Source: Zychaea mexicana
Lineage: Eukaryota; Mucoromycota; Mucoromycetes; Mucorales; Lichtheimiaceae
Direction: 5' to 3'
DNA length: 64,000 nucleotides
NCBI RefSeq assembly: GCF_025766255.1
Contig: NW_026516793.1
Location: 54,239-118,238 of the forward strand
A model generated the notes under the pieces. That model saw nothing but the letters and a program-made list of their open reading frames with translations, searched no databases and was not told the origin of the DNA. A program made the position numbers and the translations under genes. Below are positions 1 to 10,111 of the stretch, one piece after another (position 1 is the first letter of the stretch; each line of letters starts with the position of its first letter).

Positions 1-615
1 TGCTTCTTTTAATGGGACCTGTCCCTTATACTATCCGTCCTTATTTTCCGTATTATACTCTCTCACATACTCATGCTACCTGCCCTGTGCAGTTTATATT
101 ATTCTCCATTTCCTTTTCCCTCGTTACCCTCACCTTGTTACCATGACCCTGTAATTTCATGGCCCCTCTTATTTTCCGTCGTACTCCCTCTCTTATGTTT
201 CCATCCGTCGTATAGACATTGCTATATCCATTTCCCTATTTTTCCGTCTTCTACTCCGTCCAAACTACCTGATAGAGATCGGTGTCCTCTGTGCCTGGCG
301 TCGTTCTCGGCCGAGTGCGCCTAGTTGACAAGGTGTATAAAAGGGGATTAACCCCATGATAAAATAAAGATGAAGCGTTTTCAGACATATATTCGTGGAT
401 TGACAATTGACATCGGAAGTGGAACTTGCCATTATTGTAATCGTGTATCTGTGTATTTGTATTTCGCGTTCATCATACCCCTGATTCCTTTTTATTTTCT
501 GAATTCTGTCTATTTGTATTTTACCGCATATCAACCCTATTCTTCTGAACCCTTTCTACCTTTTCCCCTTTTTATATACTACCTTTTGTCCTTTTCCAAA
601 CACCACACGTGTCAA
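1..615 (+). repeat. Left LTR of Gypsy-1 (5' part missing)
   Basis: Direct repeat of 6351-6967. It ends with CGTGTCAA at 608-615, the inverted complement of the TTGACACG that starts the right LTR at 6039, so the LTR is bounded by an 8-bp inverted repeat. A TATA-like stretch (GTATAAAAGGGG) lies at about 333-344. About 312 bp of its start are upstream of the window. Confidence 0.93.
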
Positions 616-617
616 TT

Positions 618-636
618 TGGGGGGTCAACTGGGATT
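618..636 (+). other. Candidate primer binding site of Gypsy-1
   Basis: Two bases after the LTR end comes TGGGGGGTCAACTGGG, which begins with TGG as expected for pairing with a tRNA 3' CCA end. I cannot name the primer tRNA. The position is typical; the identity is inference. Confidence 0.35.
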
Positions 637-675
637 ATCATTTGAAGAACAAGACCGTGTCGTGCATCAAAAACA

Positions 676-1935
676 ATGAATGAAACCGATTCCGTAAACA
701 ATAAGATATTTAAGTTTATCTCGTCGCCTGGCTCTTTCTCTGGTTCCGGTTCGGGCGAGAATCCGATGGTGTGGCTTCGCCAAGTTCGACGTCTCTGGCA
801 ACGAGGCAACCTGTCCGACGCTGAGGTGTTGCTCGTCGCGGCCTCGCATCTGAAGGGGCAAGCTGAACTCTGGTAGGTGCCGCTCGAAGATAGCATCGTT
901 ACATGGGAAACATTCAAAGAGGCGTTTAAGGTGCGGTTTATTTCAGCCGAACATCGAGAGACATGGTGGGCGAAAATCGAACGCGTAAAGCAAGACTAAG
1001 GCGAAACTGTCGAGGATGTTGCATATAAGTTGCAGGAGCTGTTTTCTCTAGTTGGGTTAGCTGAGAAGTCATACCAAGTCCATTATTTCATCCAACCTAT
1101 TGATCTAGAAATCACATTTCGCATGGAAGAATCAGCGGTGGCAACGTCATGGAAAGTGGCGGTAGATAAGGCAATATGCATCAAGAATGCAAGGAGCAAG
1201 TATTTATGCAGCCTGGATGTCTCGGTGGCGAGTGGTGTGGCATCAAGAAGAAAGTTTGAAGTCAAGGTGGTGGGTAGCAGCGTGGCTTCGTCAGGCAGGG
1301 CGGCACCTTTAAGTTTGGCGCCAGAGGATTCGGTGTCGCAAACACACACATTGTTGACGCAAGTGGCGGAAAGTCTGCATGCCTTACAATTACAACTTGG
1401 ACCCTCGCAGCAGTACAGAAGAACCCCTCCCAAATACCCACTAAGGGCCCCCACCCAAATGTTGGAACTGTAACCAAGAAGGCCATATATCGACGCAGTG
1501 TCCAAGTCTCATACATAAGGACCAGGGAAATGGCAACGGGCGGCAGTAGGCAGGAACACTGTCGTCCAATCGAATTCCCATCCCCCAATAAGACATAATG
1601 AAGAAAACAAGGTTCCGTCGTCGTCTGGCGTTGCAGCGGGTCAAGGCAAGTCTGGCGTGCACATGGTGGAGGCGGTCGATGTCTATGCCGTTGGACAGAA
1701 GCGCGGTGCGTCGGAAACATCGTTGGTATCGAACGCTCGGGCAGACAAGAAAGGCAAGAATGTGATAGCGCCATTGAATTTGCCCATCCTCCAACCCAAC
1801 AGCAGTAGCAGCGGCAACAATAAGAGCGGCGAGAATGGCGGGACCAGCAGTAGCAAAGAGAAGGCAGTCAAGGCGCCAAGGAAACGGCAACCCCCGCGCA
1901 AGTTACCGATTGAGCTCGACCAAGTAGACATCTAG
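676..1935 (+). pseudogene. Gypsy-1 gag (broken)
   Basis: Starts at ATG 676. The capsid-like part contains LRQVRRLWQRGNLSDAE, then TWETFKEAFKVRF, typical of Ty3/gypsy gag (Retrotrans_gag family). In-frame stops occur at 874 (TAG), 997 (TAA) and 1933 (TAG). A CX2CX4HX4C zinc knuckle (CWNCNQEGHISTQC) is encoded at 1460-1501 but in a different frame from the flanking gag, so there are at least two frameshifts. The 3' part (1657-1935) is basic and Ser/Asn-rich. Non-functional as it stands. Function in an intact element: virus-like particle coat and RNA packaging. Confidence 0.85.
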
Positions 1936-2076
1936 GAGCGGCTGAAGCAAGTTGATTCTGGTTTGAGCCTTGCTCATTGGTTGGCCTTGGATAAGAAGGC
2001 GTACGCGGACGTCCGTGATGGGCTCAAGTTTTTACATGGTTGAGGCAACAAGACGATCGCGACGGGTCCGTCGGCG

Positions 2077-3069
2077 ATGATTCATGCGGTGGCAGCTGGA
2101 GAGGCGTATGGCTACGATGGCGATGGTGATGGCGAAACTGGCGGTGATGACGATACTTTTGGCGATGATGATAGTTGTAGCAGCGCTAGTGGCAATGGCG
2201 GATCGGATACAGACTGGGACAGTACTTGGTCAGAGGTGTCATCAAGCAACGAAGCAAGCCTAAGCGATGACCTCGATGGATATGAATCAGAAGATACGAT
2301 ATACAACTACCCATATGATTTATGTACCATGCAAAGCAGCATTCCATTGCGTAGGCCGGTCGTTATCAATGGCTAGGTGGTTAAAGCAGTTTTCAACTCG
2401 GGTACGGCTGTCTCGGTGATCAGCCAGTCGTTGGCAAGAAGGCTAGGTCTCGAAGGAAGTGGTGATCGTTTGGCGTTGGCTGGTCTGGACGAGGAATCCG
2501 ATCGTACTGGCGAGATCGTGGTGAGCGTGCCGGTTCGTGTGGCGGGGAAGCTGTGGCCCGGACATATGTGCATCACCAAGACGAAGAACAACCGTGACCT
2601 CTGTCTTTTGGGTATGATGTGGTTTAGGGCGTATGGCATCGTTCCTAAAATCGAAGAATCAACCCTGATCATCCCAACCTAGAAAGGATGTGGCTACATG
2701 GAATTACAAACTGATCCCCCCATCAAGAAAAACTTATCTGCCAATGACGGACTTGGCGAAGCTAAGGAAATTTTTGCTGTCGCGGTAGGCGCGGATGGCT
2801 CAAGTGACGAGACTGGCGCGAGTGGTGCTGTGCAGGCCAACGACGATATGTCACTGAAGTATTACGTCAAGGAGCTGGGTAACCTGGACAAGGCCGAGTC
2901 GGATCAGGAAGAACCAGAGGAGCCGCCATCGGAGATACAAGGAATGATTGACGTTTTATCGGATGTATTCTATGAGAATAGTGGATTAGGTCGAGTAGTA
3001 GGAGTAGAACATCATATCCTGACCACTAGCGAAGTCCCTGTCCGATCGAAACCTTTCCGTTTGTCCTAG
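2077..3069 (+). pseudogene. Gypsy-1 linker and aspartic protease (broken, active site altered)
   Basis: Same frame as gag. An Asp/Gly/Ser-rich acidic linker (2077-2300) precedes a retropepsin-like domain starting near 2377. The expected catalytic D-S/T-G triad reads N-S-G (FNSGTAVSVIS), so the catalytic Asp is replaced by Asn (a G-to-A change). Downstream LLGMMWFRAYGI matches the conserved C-terminal retropepsin region. In-frame stops at 2041 (TGA), 2374, 2680 and 3067 (TAG). The last part (2698-3069) is the acidic pre-RT linker leading into VPVRSKPFRLS, which normally opens the RT domain. Confidence 0.8.
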
Positions 3070-4298
3070 AAAGAAGACTGTTACCTGCGCGAAGAGTTGA
3101 AGAAGATGCTTGACCTTAGTTTAATCCGACCATCAATGGGGAAGTGGACGTCACCAGTATTCTTCGTACATAAGAAAGGAGGCGCCTCCGCATGGTTATC
3201 GACTACCGGCGGTTGAACAAGCAGAGTGTCCTCGAGACCTATCCGTTACCGCAAATCGATGATTTGTTGAACTCGTTGGGTGGTGCGTCGTGGTTTTCAA
3301 CGCTGGATGCCGCACAAGGATATTGGCAAATTCCCCTTGCCGAGGATTCCGTGGAAAAATCAGGTTTTACATGTGCTACCGGCACATTCGTTTTCAAAGT
3401 AATGCCCTTTGGATTGGCCTCGGCGCCGAGTACCTTCCAACGTACTATGACTACACTGCTTTCCTCGTACATTGGAGACTTCGTCCGGGTTTTTATTGAC
3501 GATGTTGTCGTGTACAGCCGGTCCTACGAGCAGCATTTGAAACATCTACGTCTGGTCTTCGATGCGTGTCGTGCGGTGAATTTGCGGCTGCGGCGAGAAA
3601 AGTGCGTGTTTGCGCAAAGGCGAGTCGAGTATCTGGGCCACGTTGTGTCGTCTGCGGGTTTAGAGCCAAGTCCTAAAAATATTGAAAAGACGTTGGCAAT
3701 GGCGGCACCCAAGGACCGTGGTAGAGTACGTTCATTTCTGGGTATGGCAGGTTATTATCGTCGTTTCGTGGCCGATTACGCAAAGCTGGCAGAACCATTG
3801 ACAAGACTACTGCAAAAGAAAAACGATTTTGTTTGGGGAGAAGAGCAACAACGAGCATACGCGTCGCTCGAGCAAGTACTGACGAAGCCACCTGTACTTT
3901 CGTTCCCCGACCCTGACCAGCAGCAGATCCTCACTACTGATGCGTCGTCCCACGGTTTGTCGGCCATCCTGTCACAAAAGCCAATCGAAGGCGGCGAAGA
4001 AACCGTCATTGCATACGCTTCGTGCGTAGTACGTGGGCCAGAAAAATCGTATGCAGCAACACACATCGAGGCGTTGGCTTTGGTTTGGGCAGTCGAGAAG
4101 TTTCGACACCTTCTTGCTGGACGGCATTTCTTGGCGCGCACGGATCACTCTTGTCTCCAGTTTATCTTTGGTCCGCATGAGAAGGCGCCAAATCCGAAAA
4201 TTCAAAGATGGGCAGCCGCCTTGCTCGGATACGATTTTATGATCGAGTATATGCGTGGACAGGAAAATCCGGCCGATGCCTTGTCCCGCCTGCTGTAG
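3070..4298 (+). pseudogene. Gypsy-1 reverse transcriptase and RNase H
   Basis: The RT N-terminus (LIRPSMGKWTSPVFF) lies in the gag frame up to ~3185; a one-base shift then gives the long open stretch 3192-4298. Visible RT motifs: VIDYRRLN, WFSTLDAAQGYWQI (first catalytic Asp), MPFGLASAPSTFQR, and FIDDVVVYS (catalytic DD with Phe instead of Tyr). Connection and RNase H follow: FLGMAGYYRRF, TTDASSHGLSA and RTDHSCLQFI, ending with ENPADALSRLL. Apart from the frameshift this is the best-preserved part of Gypsy-1. It would copy genomic RNA to cDNA in the cytoplasmic particle. Confidence 0.9.
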
Positions 4299-4658
4299 TC
4301 TTTCCGCCCTATTATTATTAATATACTCTAATTCCCCTTTCATATTAGCTTCAGTATATTCTCCTTTCCTTTTCTTCCTCTGTTTCCTTCCGGAAAATAA
4401 CGATCTCGTCATTCCTTTTATCAATTATGTCGGACAACAACTCTCTTCTTATTCTCCATTTAGCAATGTAGTACTTATGCCCTTTCCGATACTTTGGTAC
4501 CTTTTTTTTTTTTTCTCTCTTATATATAAGCATGTCTTCTGAAAAGCAGAATAAAGATATCATATCATCTCTCTCTCACTTTTATCTCACAAAAAAAAAA
4601 CCTTATACTCTGGGCGGTTCATCCTTGTCTCTGGTCTCGTAACGCGTCACGCTGTCTG
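4299..4658 (+). other. Pyrimidine-rich non-coding insert between RNase H and integrase
   Basis: About 360 bp with no open frame, separating ALSRLL from the integrase N-terminus. Pyrimidine-rich, with a poly-T run at about 4503-4514 and a poly-A run near 4591-4600, in composition similar to the element's LTRs. It may be a solo LTR or other small insertion into pol; I could not define clean ends. Confidence 0.5.
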
Positions 4659-6011
4659 GTGGAGCTTCCTGAATTTATCAGTATGGATTACCTGTTTTAT
4701 TTGGCCTTAGTACATTACCTTTCGCGGAAGAGGTACCCCTTGGATAGCACCGAAGTGGTCAAGCGCAAGATTAGATTTCATGCGGCCAAATACATGATGG
4801 TAGATGGGCGGCTATATCGACGAACTGAAAGTCCTCAGGTACGAGGTGAAGAACTATTACATGAAGGTGTAGTCAGCGAGGTTATTCGAGCGGTCCATGC
4901 AGAAGGTCATTTTGGTATAAACAACACTTGGCGTCGAGTTAAAATGGCATATACGGGTCCAGGGTTATTTGAGAAGGTGCGCTCCATCGTACAGTCGTGT
5001 GAGTCATGTCAATTCCGCGCTCGGGCAAGAAGAACTTGCTACAATACGGGTAGGCCGATCGACACGCCGTCCAATCCTTTCTACATGGTAGGCTGTGATG
5101 CTGTTGGCCCAATCAAGTACGAAAACAAACAAGACAAGTATCTCCTGGTTGCGGTGGACTATTTGACGAGGTGGCCTGTTGCGGTAGTAGTCGACAATAT
5201 CAATGAGGACACGACCGCAAGGTTTCTGTTCGATCACATTGTAATGATGTTTGGTGTGCCCCGCTACCTACTGACCGACCGAGGATCAAATTTCAAGTCT
5301 GCTTTCGTGCGGGAATTTCTGAAGGGGCTTGGTTGCCGACATATTACTACCACAGCTGTAAGACCATAGGTCAATGGAATGTGTGAGCGAATGAATCAAA
5401 CGATCGTCTCCACTATTGCGAAAATTGCCCGTGAAGAGGACCGCCTGGGTAACTGGGAAAGCTGTGTTGGGCCCGTGCTGCTGGCTATTAGGACCATGCC
5501 AAACGAGGCGACAGGAATGTCGCCGGCGAGATTGCTATTTGGATACGAATTGCGAACCCCTGCCACTTGGCCAGCGCCCCGAAGGGATTTTGTCGAAGGT
5601 GAGCTTTCGGAGGAGATTATAAGCCGAACAAAGGTTATCGAACATATGGCGGATCAGCTCAGGGAGGAAGCAAAAGAAAAAGCTAAGATACGCAAGCAAA
5701 AAGACAAGGAGCTGTACGATCGACGTGTTGCATTCCGGAAGCCGTTTCGGGTTGGCGAACAGGTGTTGATGCGTGACAAGTATCCGCAAGGGAAGTTCAA
5801 TGATCGATGGCTAGGGCCTATGGTTGTCGTTGGGGTTGGCGGAAATGGAACTTACTACTTGGAAGGGCCGAACTCACGGCGGCTAAATGGCGCAATAAAC
5901 AGTGATAATCTGAGGGCTTTCGACGAGAAGCGACATATGGTTCCGGAAGTGCAAGTACAGCGGGCAATGGCACAGTATCAGGTGTGGATCGAGCGGCGTC
6001 AAGATGATTAG
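4659..6011 (+). pseudogene. Gypsy-1 integrase (one stop)
   Basis: H2C2 zinc-binding region: HAEGHFGINNTW then CESCQFRAR. The rve core has D in GCDAVGP, D in LLTDRGSNF and E in MCERMNQT, the D,D(35)E catalytic set. A single in-frame TAG at 5367-5369 falls in RP-stop-VNG, where the family has P-Q-x-N-G, so CAG to TAG is the simplest reading. The C-terminal part has the GPMVVV/GTYYLEG SH3-like integrase tail and no chromodomain. Terminates at TAG 6009-6011. Confidence 0.9.
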
Positions 6012-6024
6012 GCGATGAATTCGG

Positions 6025-6038
6025 CCTGGTGGGGGCAA
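6025..6038 (+). promoter_or_regulatory. Polypurine tract of Gypsy-1
   Basis: CCTGGTGGGGGCAA lies immediately before the right LTR start (TTGACACG). Position and purine content fit the plus-strand primer site of LTR elements. Confidence 0.6.
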
Positions 6039-6967
6039 TTGACACGAAGTGTGTGGGGCTTTCCGGCCTCATTCATTTCCGACGAACAAATTCTGGCTTC
6101 GGCCAATCATGGGCGATTTCGGTGGCGGATCTTTCTGCCGGCGATGGTCATCCGATCCACAGGTTCCCCCCAACTCCCCACAATTCTTCTTGCACCCCCT
6201 ATCCGGGGATTATCATACTTCTTTTTCCCTTTCTGTCAGTTCCCTTTATTTTTCTTATTTCCCTTAGTGTCATTTCCTCTCGTATCATTTTACGTTCCTT
6301 CAACTCTAAATCGTGCCAGCCATAGGCGCCGAATATTATTTCTTCTTTATGCTTCTTTTAACGGGACCCGTCCCTTATATTTCTATCCGTCCTTATTTTC
6401 CGTATTATACTCTCTCACGTACTCATGCTACCTGCCCTGCGCAGTTTATATTATTCTCCATTGTCCTTTTCCCTCGTTACCCTCACCTTGTTACCATGAC
6501 CCTGTATTTTCATGGCCCCTGTTATTTTCCATCGTACTCCCTCTCTTATGTTTCCATCCGTCGTATAGACATTGCTATATCCATTTCCCTATTTTCCGTC
6601 TTCTACTCCGTCCAAACTACCCGATAGAGATCGGTGTCCTCTGTGCCTGGCGTCGTTCTCGGCCGAGTGCGCCTAGTTGACAAGGTGTATAAAAGGGGAT
6701 TAACCCCATGATAAAATAAAGATGAAGCGTTTTCAGACATATATTCGTGGATTGACAATTGACATCGGAAGTGGAACTTGCCATTATTGTAATCGTGTAT
6801 CTGTGTATTTGTATTTCGCGTTCATCATACCCCTGATTCCTTTTTATTTTCTGAATTCTGTCTATTTGTATTTTACCGCATATCAACCCTATTCTTCTGA
6901 ACCCTTTCTACCTTTTCCCCTTTTTATATACTACCTTTTGTCCTTTTCCAAACACCACATATATCAA
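6039..6967 (+). repeat. Right LTR of Gypsy-1 (929 bp)
   Basis: Starts TTGACACG after the polypurine tract and ends at ATATATCAA, the mutated form of the left LTR end CGTGTCAA (C to T and G to A changes). From 6351 it repeats 1-615. The part 6039-6350 has no left partner inside the window. Confidence 0.9.
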
Positions 6968-7040
6968 TTGATGCCCTCGCACAAGGGAGCGTTGGGTCAA
7001 CGCCACAAGTGACGTCGCACTGGAGTTAAAGCCCAATTTC

Positions 7041-7140
7041 AGAGTGCTTTCAGTGTACTCTGAAATTTTTCTTTCAATGTGCTTTCAGTGTGCTTTCAGT
7101 GAGAATTTACTTACAGAGCGCTTTCAGTGCACTTTCAGAG
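7041..7140 (+). repeat. Short tandem repeat, ~11-bp unit
   Basis: About six imperfect copies of GTGCTTTCAGT, partly spaced by 10-20 bp, just outside the Gypsy-1 right LTR. Confidence 0.7.
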
Positions 7141-7549
7141 CCGTGATGCAGCAAATAAATTAAAATTGGCTCCCCCACTAAAATCCATCTCCCCTAAAAC
7201 CATCTGGGATGGCCCCTTTTTTACACCACCTGGACTGCTGTGCTTCTTCCCACTCTGAGACTTTTACCGCCACTATGCTTGTCTCTACTACTTTGCTTTT
7301 TTCTCCTTTTTTACTTTATTTTATTTTTTTTGCCAATTACTAAATTAAATTCTTCAACATTTTTATTTATTTGACCATCTACAAGTTTCTTGATTCGCCA
7401 TCGCATTAGATTCCTTCAAAATGCTTTTAAAATCTGGAGCGATTTCTATAATTCAAAACTTGTTTTTTATTTTATTCTCTACTACAACTACAGCAGCGTG
7501 AAGCCAAAAAAGAAAAAGACCAAGACCTGACCTAGGGTATTATGCTTTT
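7141..7549. other. No gene seen
   Basis: AT-rich, no convincing ORF or repeat. Poly-T and TTTTATTTTATTTT runs around 7310-7330. Confidence 0.5.
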
Positions 7550-8205
7550 AAGAGTAGATTATTTTTATTTTACGTGGTAAATATGTAAGAGCACAGCTAT
7601 TGTCTATTTGAATAGGGGTAACAACTACGCCAGAATGGAGCCTCCCTAAAGGAACAACACACTGCCACATATACGGTTCGATTTCTAAATGGTAGACGTC
7701 CATGCCTAGCATTGTAAACAACTTAAAGACTTGCGTAATTGGTCATAGGTACTCAACAAAGCAAAAACGAACTGGTAGAAATTACCATTGGTGGGATTGC
7801 AGAGGTTGTAGACAAAGAAATATAGAATGCACCCAGGACGAACGATCGCTTCAGTATGAAACTGAGTACTTGGGCTAACGACTCGGACATAGGTACTGGT
7901 GTTGATGTGGCGAGACATTTTGGAAATGAACGTTTGGCCCAGGAGATCGACTGTTGCAAATTTGTAGAGGTGATCGCTGACCTGATTACCACTAGTGCTG
8001 GCGAGTGACACAAAATTCATGTCTGGAAACATCGATTGGTAATACTCGACAAGACAGTAGTAGTGGTGCGTAATCATGTACACCTTTTTGCCCATCTTGA
8101 GGGGAAGATATGATGGTGGCAGCGGCTCCCAACCAACTACGCTTACTCCCGTGGCATAGTCAAAATCCGATTGATCCAAGAACAGCTGACAATCATAATG
8201 CCCTT
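7550..8205 (-). pseudogene. Unrecognised transposase-like fragment, broken
   Basis: A frame open from about 8205 to 7706 on the minus strand continues, after a one-base shift near 7740, to about 7551. Readable pieces include LVEYYQSMFPDMNFVS, RHINTSTYVRVVSPS, RPGCILYFFVYNLCNP and YLPRK. The order looks loosely like the C-terminal region of CACTA/Plavaka-type fungal transposases, but I cannot assign it firmly. Its upstream (5') side is cut by the Gypsy-2 LTR at 8275. No Met start is evident. Confidence 0.45.
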
Positions 8206-8274
8206 ACATGGCTTCTGATAGTGGCACCAATAGCTCAGCAATCTATCTGGCGATTGTGCTGTTGCTACACCACT

Positions 8275-8700
8275 TGTGGTAAATCGAAATAAACAAAGAC
8301 AAATAAATCATTTGAAAATGGATTATATTCAAAAAGATTGAACAAAGTGCAATATCAGCTATAGAAACTATCTTCTTTCATATCTAACTTTCAAACATTG
8401 TTTGAGAGCTCGGTCTTAACGGAGAAACAGATCTGAAGGTGGAAAGCATATCAACTTCTTTGTCAGCAAGGACCTTACTGGTGCTTTGCTGTAAGAACGA
8501 ATAAAAAACTTTTATAATGGTTTGAGATGTGTTCTTAGATAGTTGTTTCATACTTAGTTTCTATACTGAGCTATATGAAGGATTAACATTTCAATCCAGC
8601 TAGGTACATGTGTGCAACCGTGTCCCTTATTGGATCGCGGTGCGGTAAAGAGAAACCTTCTATCAAGACATCTGTCTGTACGGGATCTTAGTTTAGCACA
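8275..8700 (-). repeat. 3' LTR of Gypsy-2 (426 bp)
   Basis: Begins TGTGGTAAA and ends TTTAGCACA on the + strand; direct repeat of 20682-21106. Orientation is set by the polypurine tract on its right and the minus-strand coding region. Confidence 0.95.
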
Positions 8701-8713
8701 TCACCCCCTTCCA
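8701..8713 (-). promoter_or_regulatory. Polypurine tract of Gypsy-2
   Basis: On the minus strand GGAAGGGGGTGA runs directly into the LTR start TGTGCTAAA. It also encodes EGGDV in one frame, a common coding context of the PPT in fungal gypsy elements. Confidence 0.8.
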
Positions 8714-8934
8714 GGTTGCGCTTAGGGGCTGCTTTTGCCTGGTATATTGTATTATGGGAGATATTTATTACTGTGGTATTAGGTAGGATATATTCAGTAG
8801 GTGTAATACCTATATAAATTTGCTTATTTTTGTACCCGAATAGATTTGCGCTTGACAAAACATGTCTTTTCACCACTGTGGTTTCTTTTAAGAGACTGTG
8901 TGGTTTTACTGTTATTTTTGTGTTGGATTTGTGA

Positions 8935-9146
8935 TATTCATATAAATTAAAAAAGAGAGGGTTTGCGTACACAGATTATTACTGATATTAATGATATGAT
9001 TTTATTTATTTCTAATAGTGATTATTGCGCTGATAGTTCAGATGGATCAATGTTTTTAAATATGAAGTTATATAAAAAAATACATAGTCCTGATGTTTTA
9101 GCAATGGATGGAGGTTATGCATTATTTATTAATAAATTTATTTGAC
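8935..9146 (+). pseudogene. Fragment of AT-rich DDE/chromodomain transposase
   Basis: AT-rich stretch inside the Gypsy-2 3' region. Translated on + it gives YSYKLKK, then after one extra base GLRTQIITDINDM, DSSDGSMFLNMKLYKK and LAMDGGYALFINKF, matching the element at 45019-47350 (GLRTQFAADVNDM, DSSDGSMFLNMKLYNK, LAVDGGYTLFITQF). Only about 70 residues around the second catalytic Asp survive. It marks an old insertion or captured fragment in Gypsy-2. Confidence 0.85.
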
Positions 9147-10111
9147 TTAGCTAAAATAAAAGACATTGACAATTGTCTAATTGGAATACTTCCAGTAACT
9201 ACAGGATGTATCAACAACGAGGAGTTTGCACTGTTTTAACTTTTAAAAATTTTATTCATGCAAGCCCCAAGAAGTGTAAAAACGAGGCGGGTTTAAAAGA
9301 GAATGCAGTGCAAAATCTAACAGGAGAACCAAACATCGTAGAATTGAAAGGTCCTGATAGAATGACACATTACCAGTCCTCGTCATCTAGTTTGACAGCG
9401 CTACTACCCAATCGCAATAACAAAGTGTCCGCCCGATTTGCTAGCTGCGCATGTCTCCGCAAAAGGAGCTTGCCACACCTTCGCCACCGTATACATAACA
9501 AATCAGCAACCTATAAAAAAGTGGAATGGAATTGGGTCGAGCGAACTTTCAACAGAATACTCCATGGGTCGAACAGAACCCGCATTATCACTGGTAGATA
9601 TCTGGTCCGCTAGGGCAAATGATGCGAGTCCTTGGCAATTTAGCAGTTACTGCTTCCCAGATCGCACACGAGCACTCATCCGTCGTTCTTAATCATCGTT
9701 GGCATTCTGTCTTTCTTCCTTGTCATTTCTAATTGAGTTGTTCAGTCGCATCTTTTTTTTTTCTTGCGTACTCATTGAACAAGTTGGCATTCGAAACGTA
9801 CCTGTATTTGACGCGGAGGCTGGGTGCGTGCACTGACACTTCTTTCCAAAATAAGCGGCGACAGTATTGGAGGGTACATCGGCATGGTGAAACATACATA
9901 GCATGTCGATCACTGCTGCTGTAGCGTATTTGACTTCTTCACGACGACTATCACTTACACATCTCCTTCGCCTTCCCTTTGCTTTTGGGCCAAGTTGCGT
10001 CATATGATATAAGCGGTCCATAAAATGAGCCAACCAGAGCCTTACAAATGAGAGCCAATCAACATGATGGATTTCATTGAAGACCCGAGCGTGACGGCAA
10101 AAAATTTGTGC
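9147..10111. other. Gypsy-2 3' region, no recognised gene
   Basis: Between the pol stop and the DDE fragment. Two moderate open frames exist (+ 9173-9613, basic; - 9689-10033, with KGRRRRCVSDSRREEVKY). I recognise neither and see no start context or partner. They may be remnants of other insertions, since retrotransposon 3' regions are normally much shorter. Confidence 0.4.

Larger units (their letters stand above)
1..6967 (+). mobile_element. Gypsy-1: Ty3/gypsy LTR retrotransposon, broken copy
   Basis: Left LTR (partial, 1-615), internal region 616-6038 and right LTR 6039-6967. Domain order is gag (zinc knuckle), protease, reverse transcriptase, RNase H, integrase, as in Ty3/gypsy. The coding frame from 676 to 3069 is one frame interrupted by several stops, a frameshift near 3185 moves it to the RT frame, and the integrase frame has one more stop. 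LTRs are close to identical over the shared ~615 bp, differing mainly by C/T and A/G transitions, so insertion is recent relative to the number of internal stops. No chromodomain is seen at the integrase C-terminus. Target duplication cannot be checked because the left end lies outside the window. Confidence 0.93.

Noticed and set aside
2077..2376. Separate acidic Gly/Asp-rich gene.
   Set aside because: Same frame as gag and protease of Gypsy-1, bounded only by mutated stops; it is the linker of the polyprotein.
8688..8972. 94-codon minus-strand frame ending in NLEGGDVLN.
   Set aside because: It spans the Gypsy-2 polypurine tract and the AT-rich transposase fragment; the GGDV part is the tract itself. 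Not a gene by itself.
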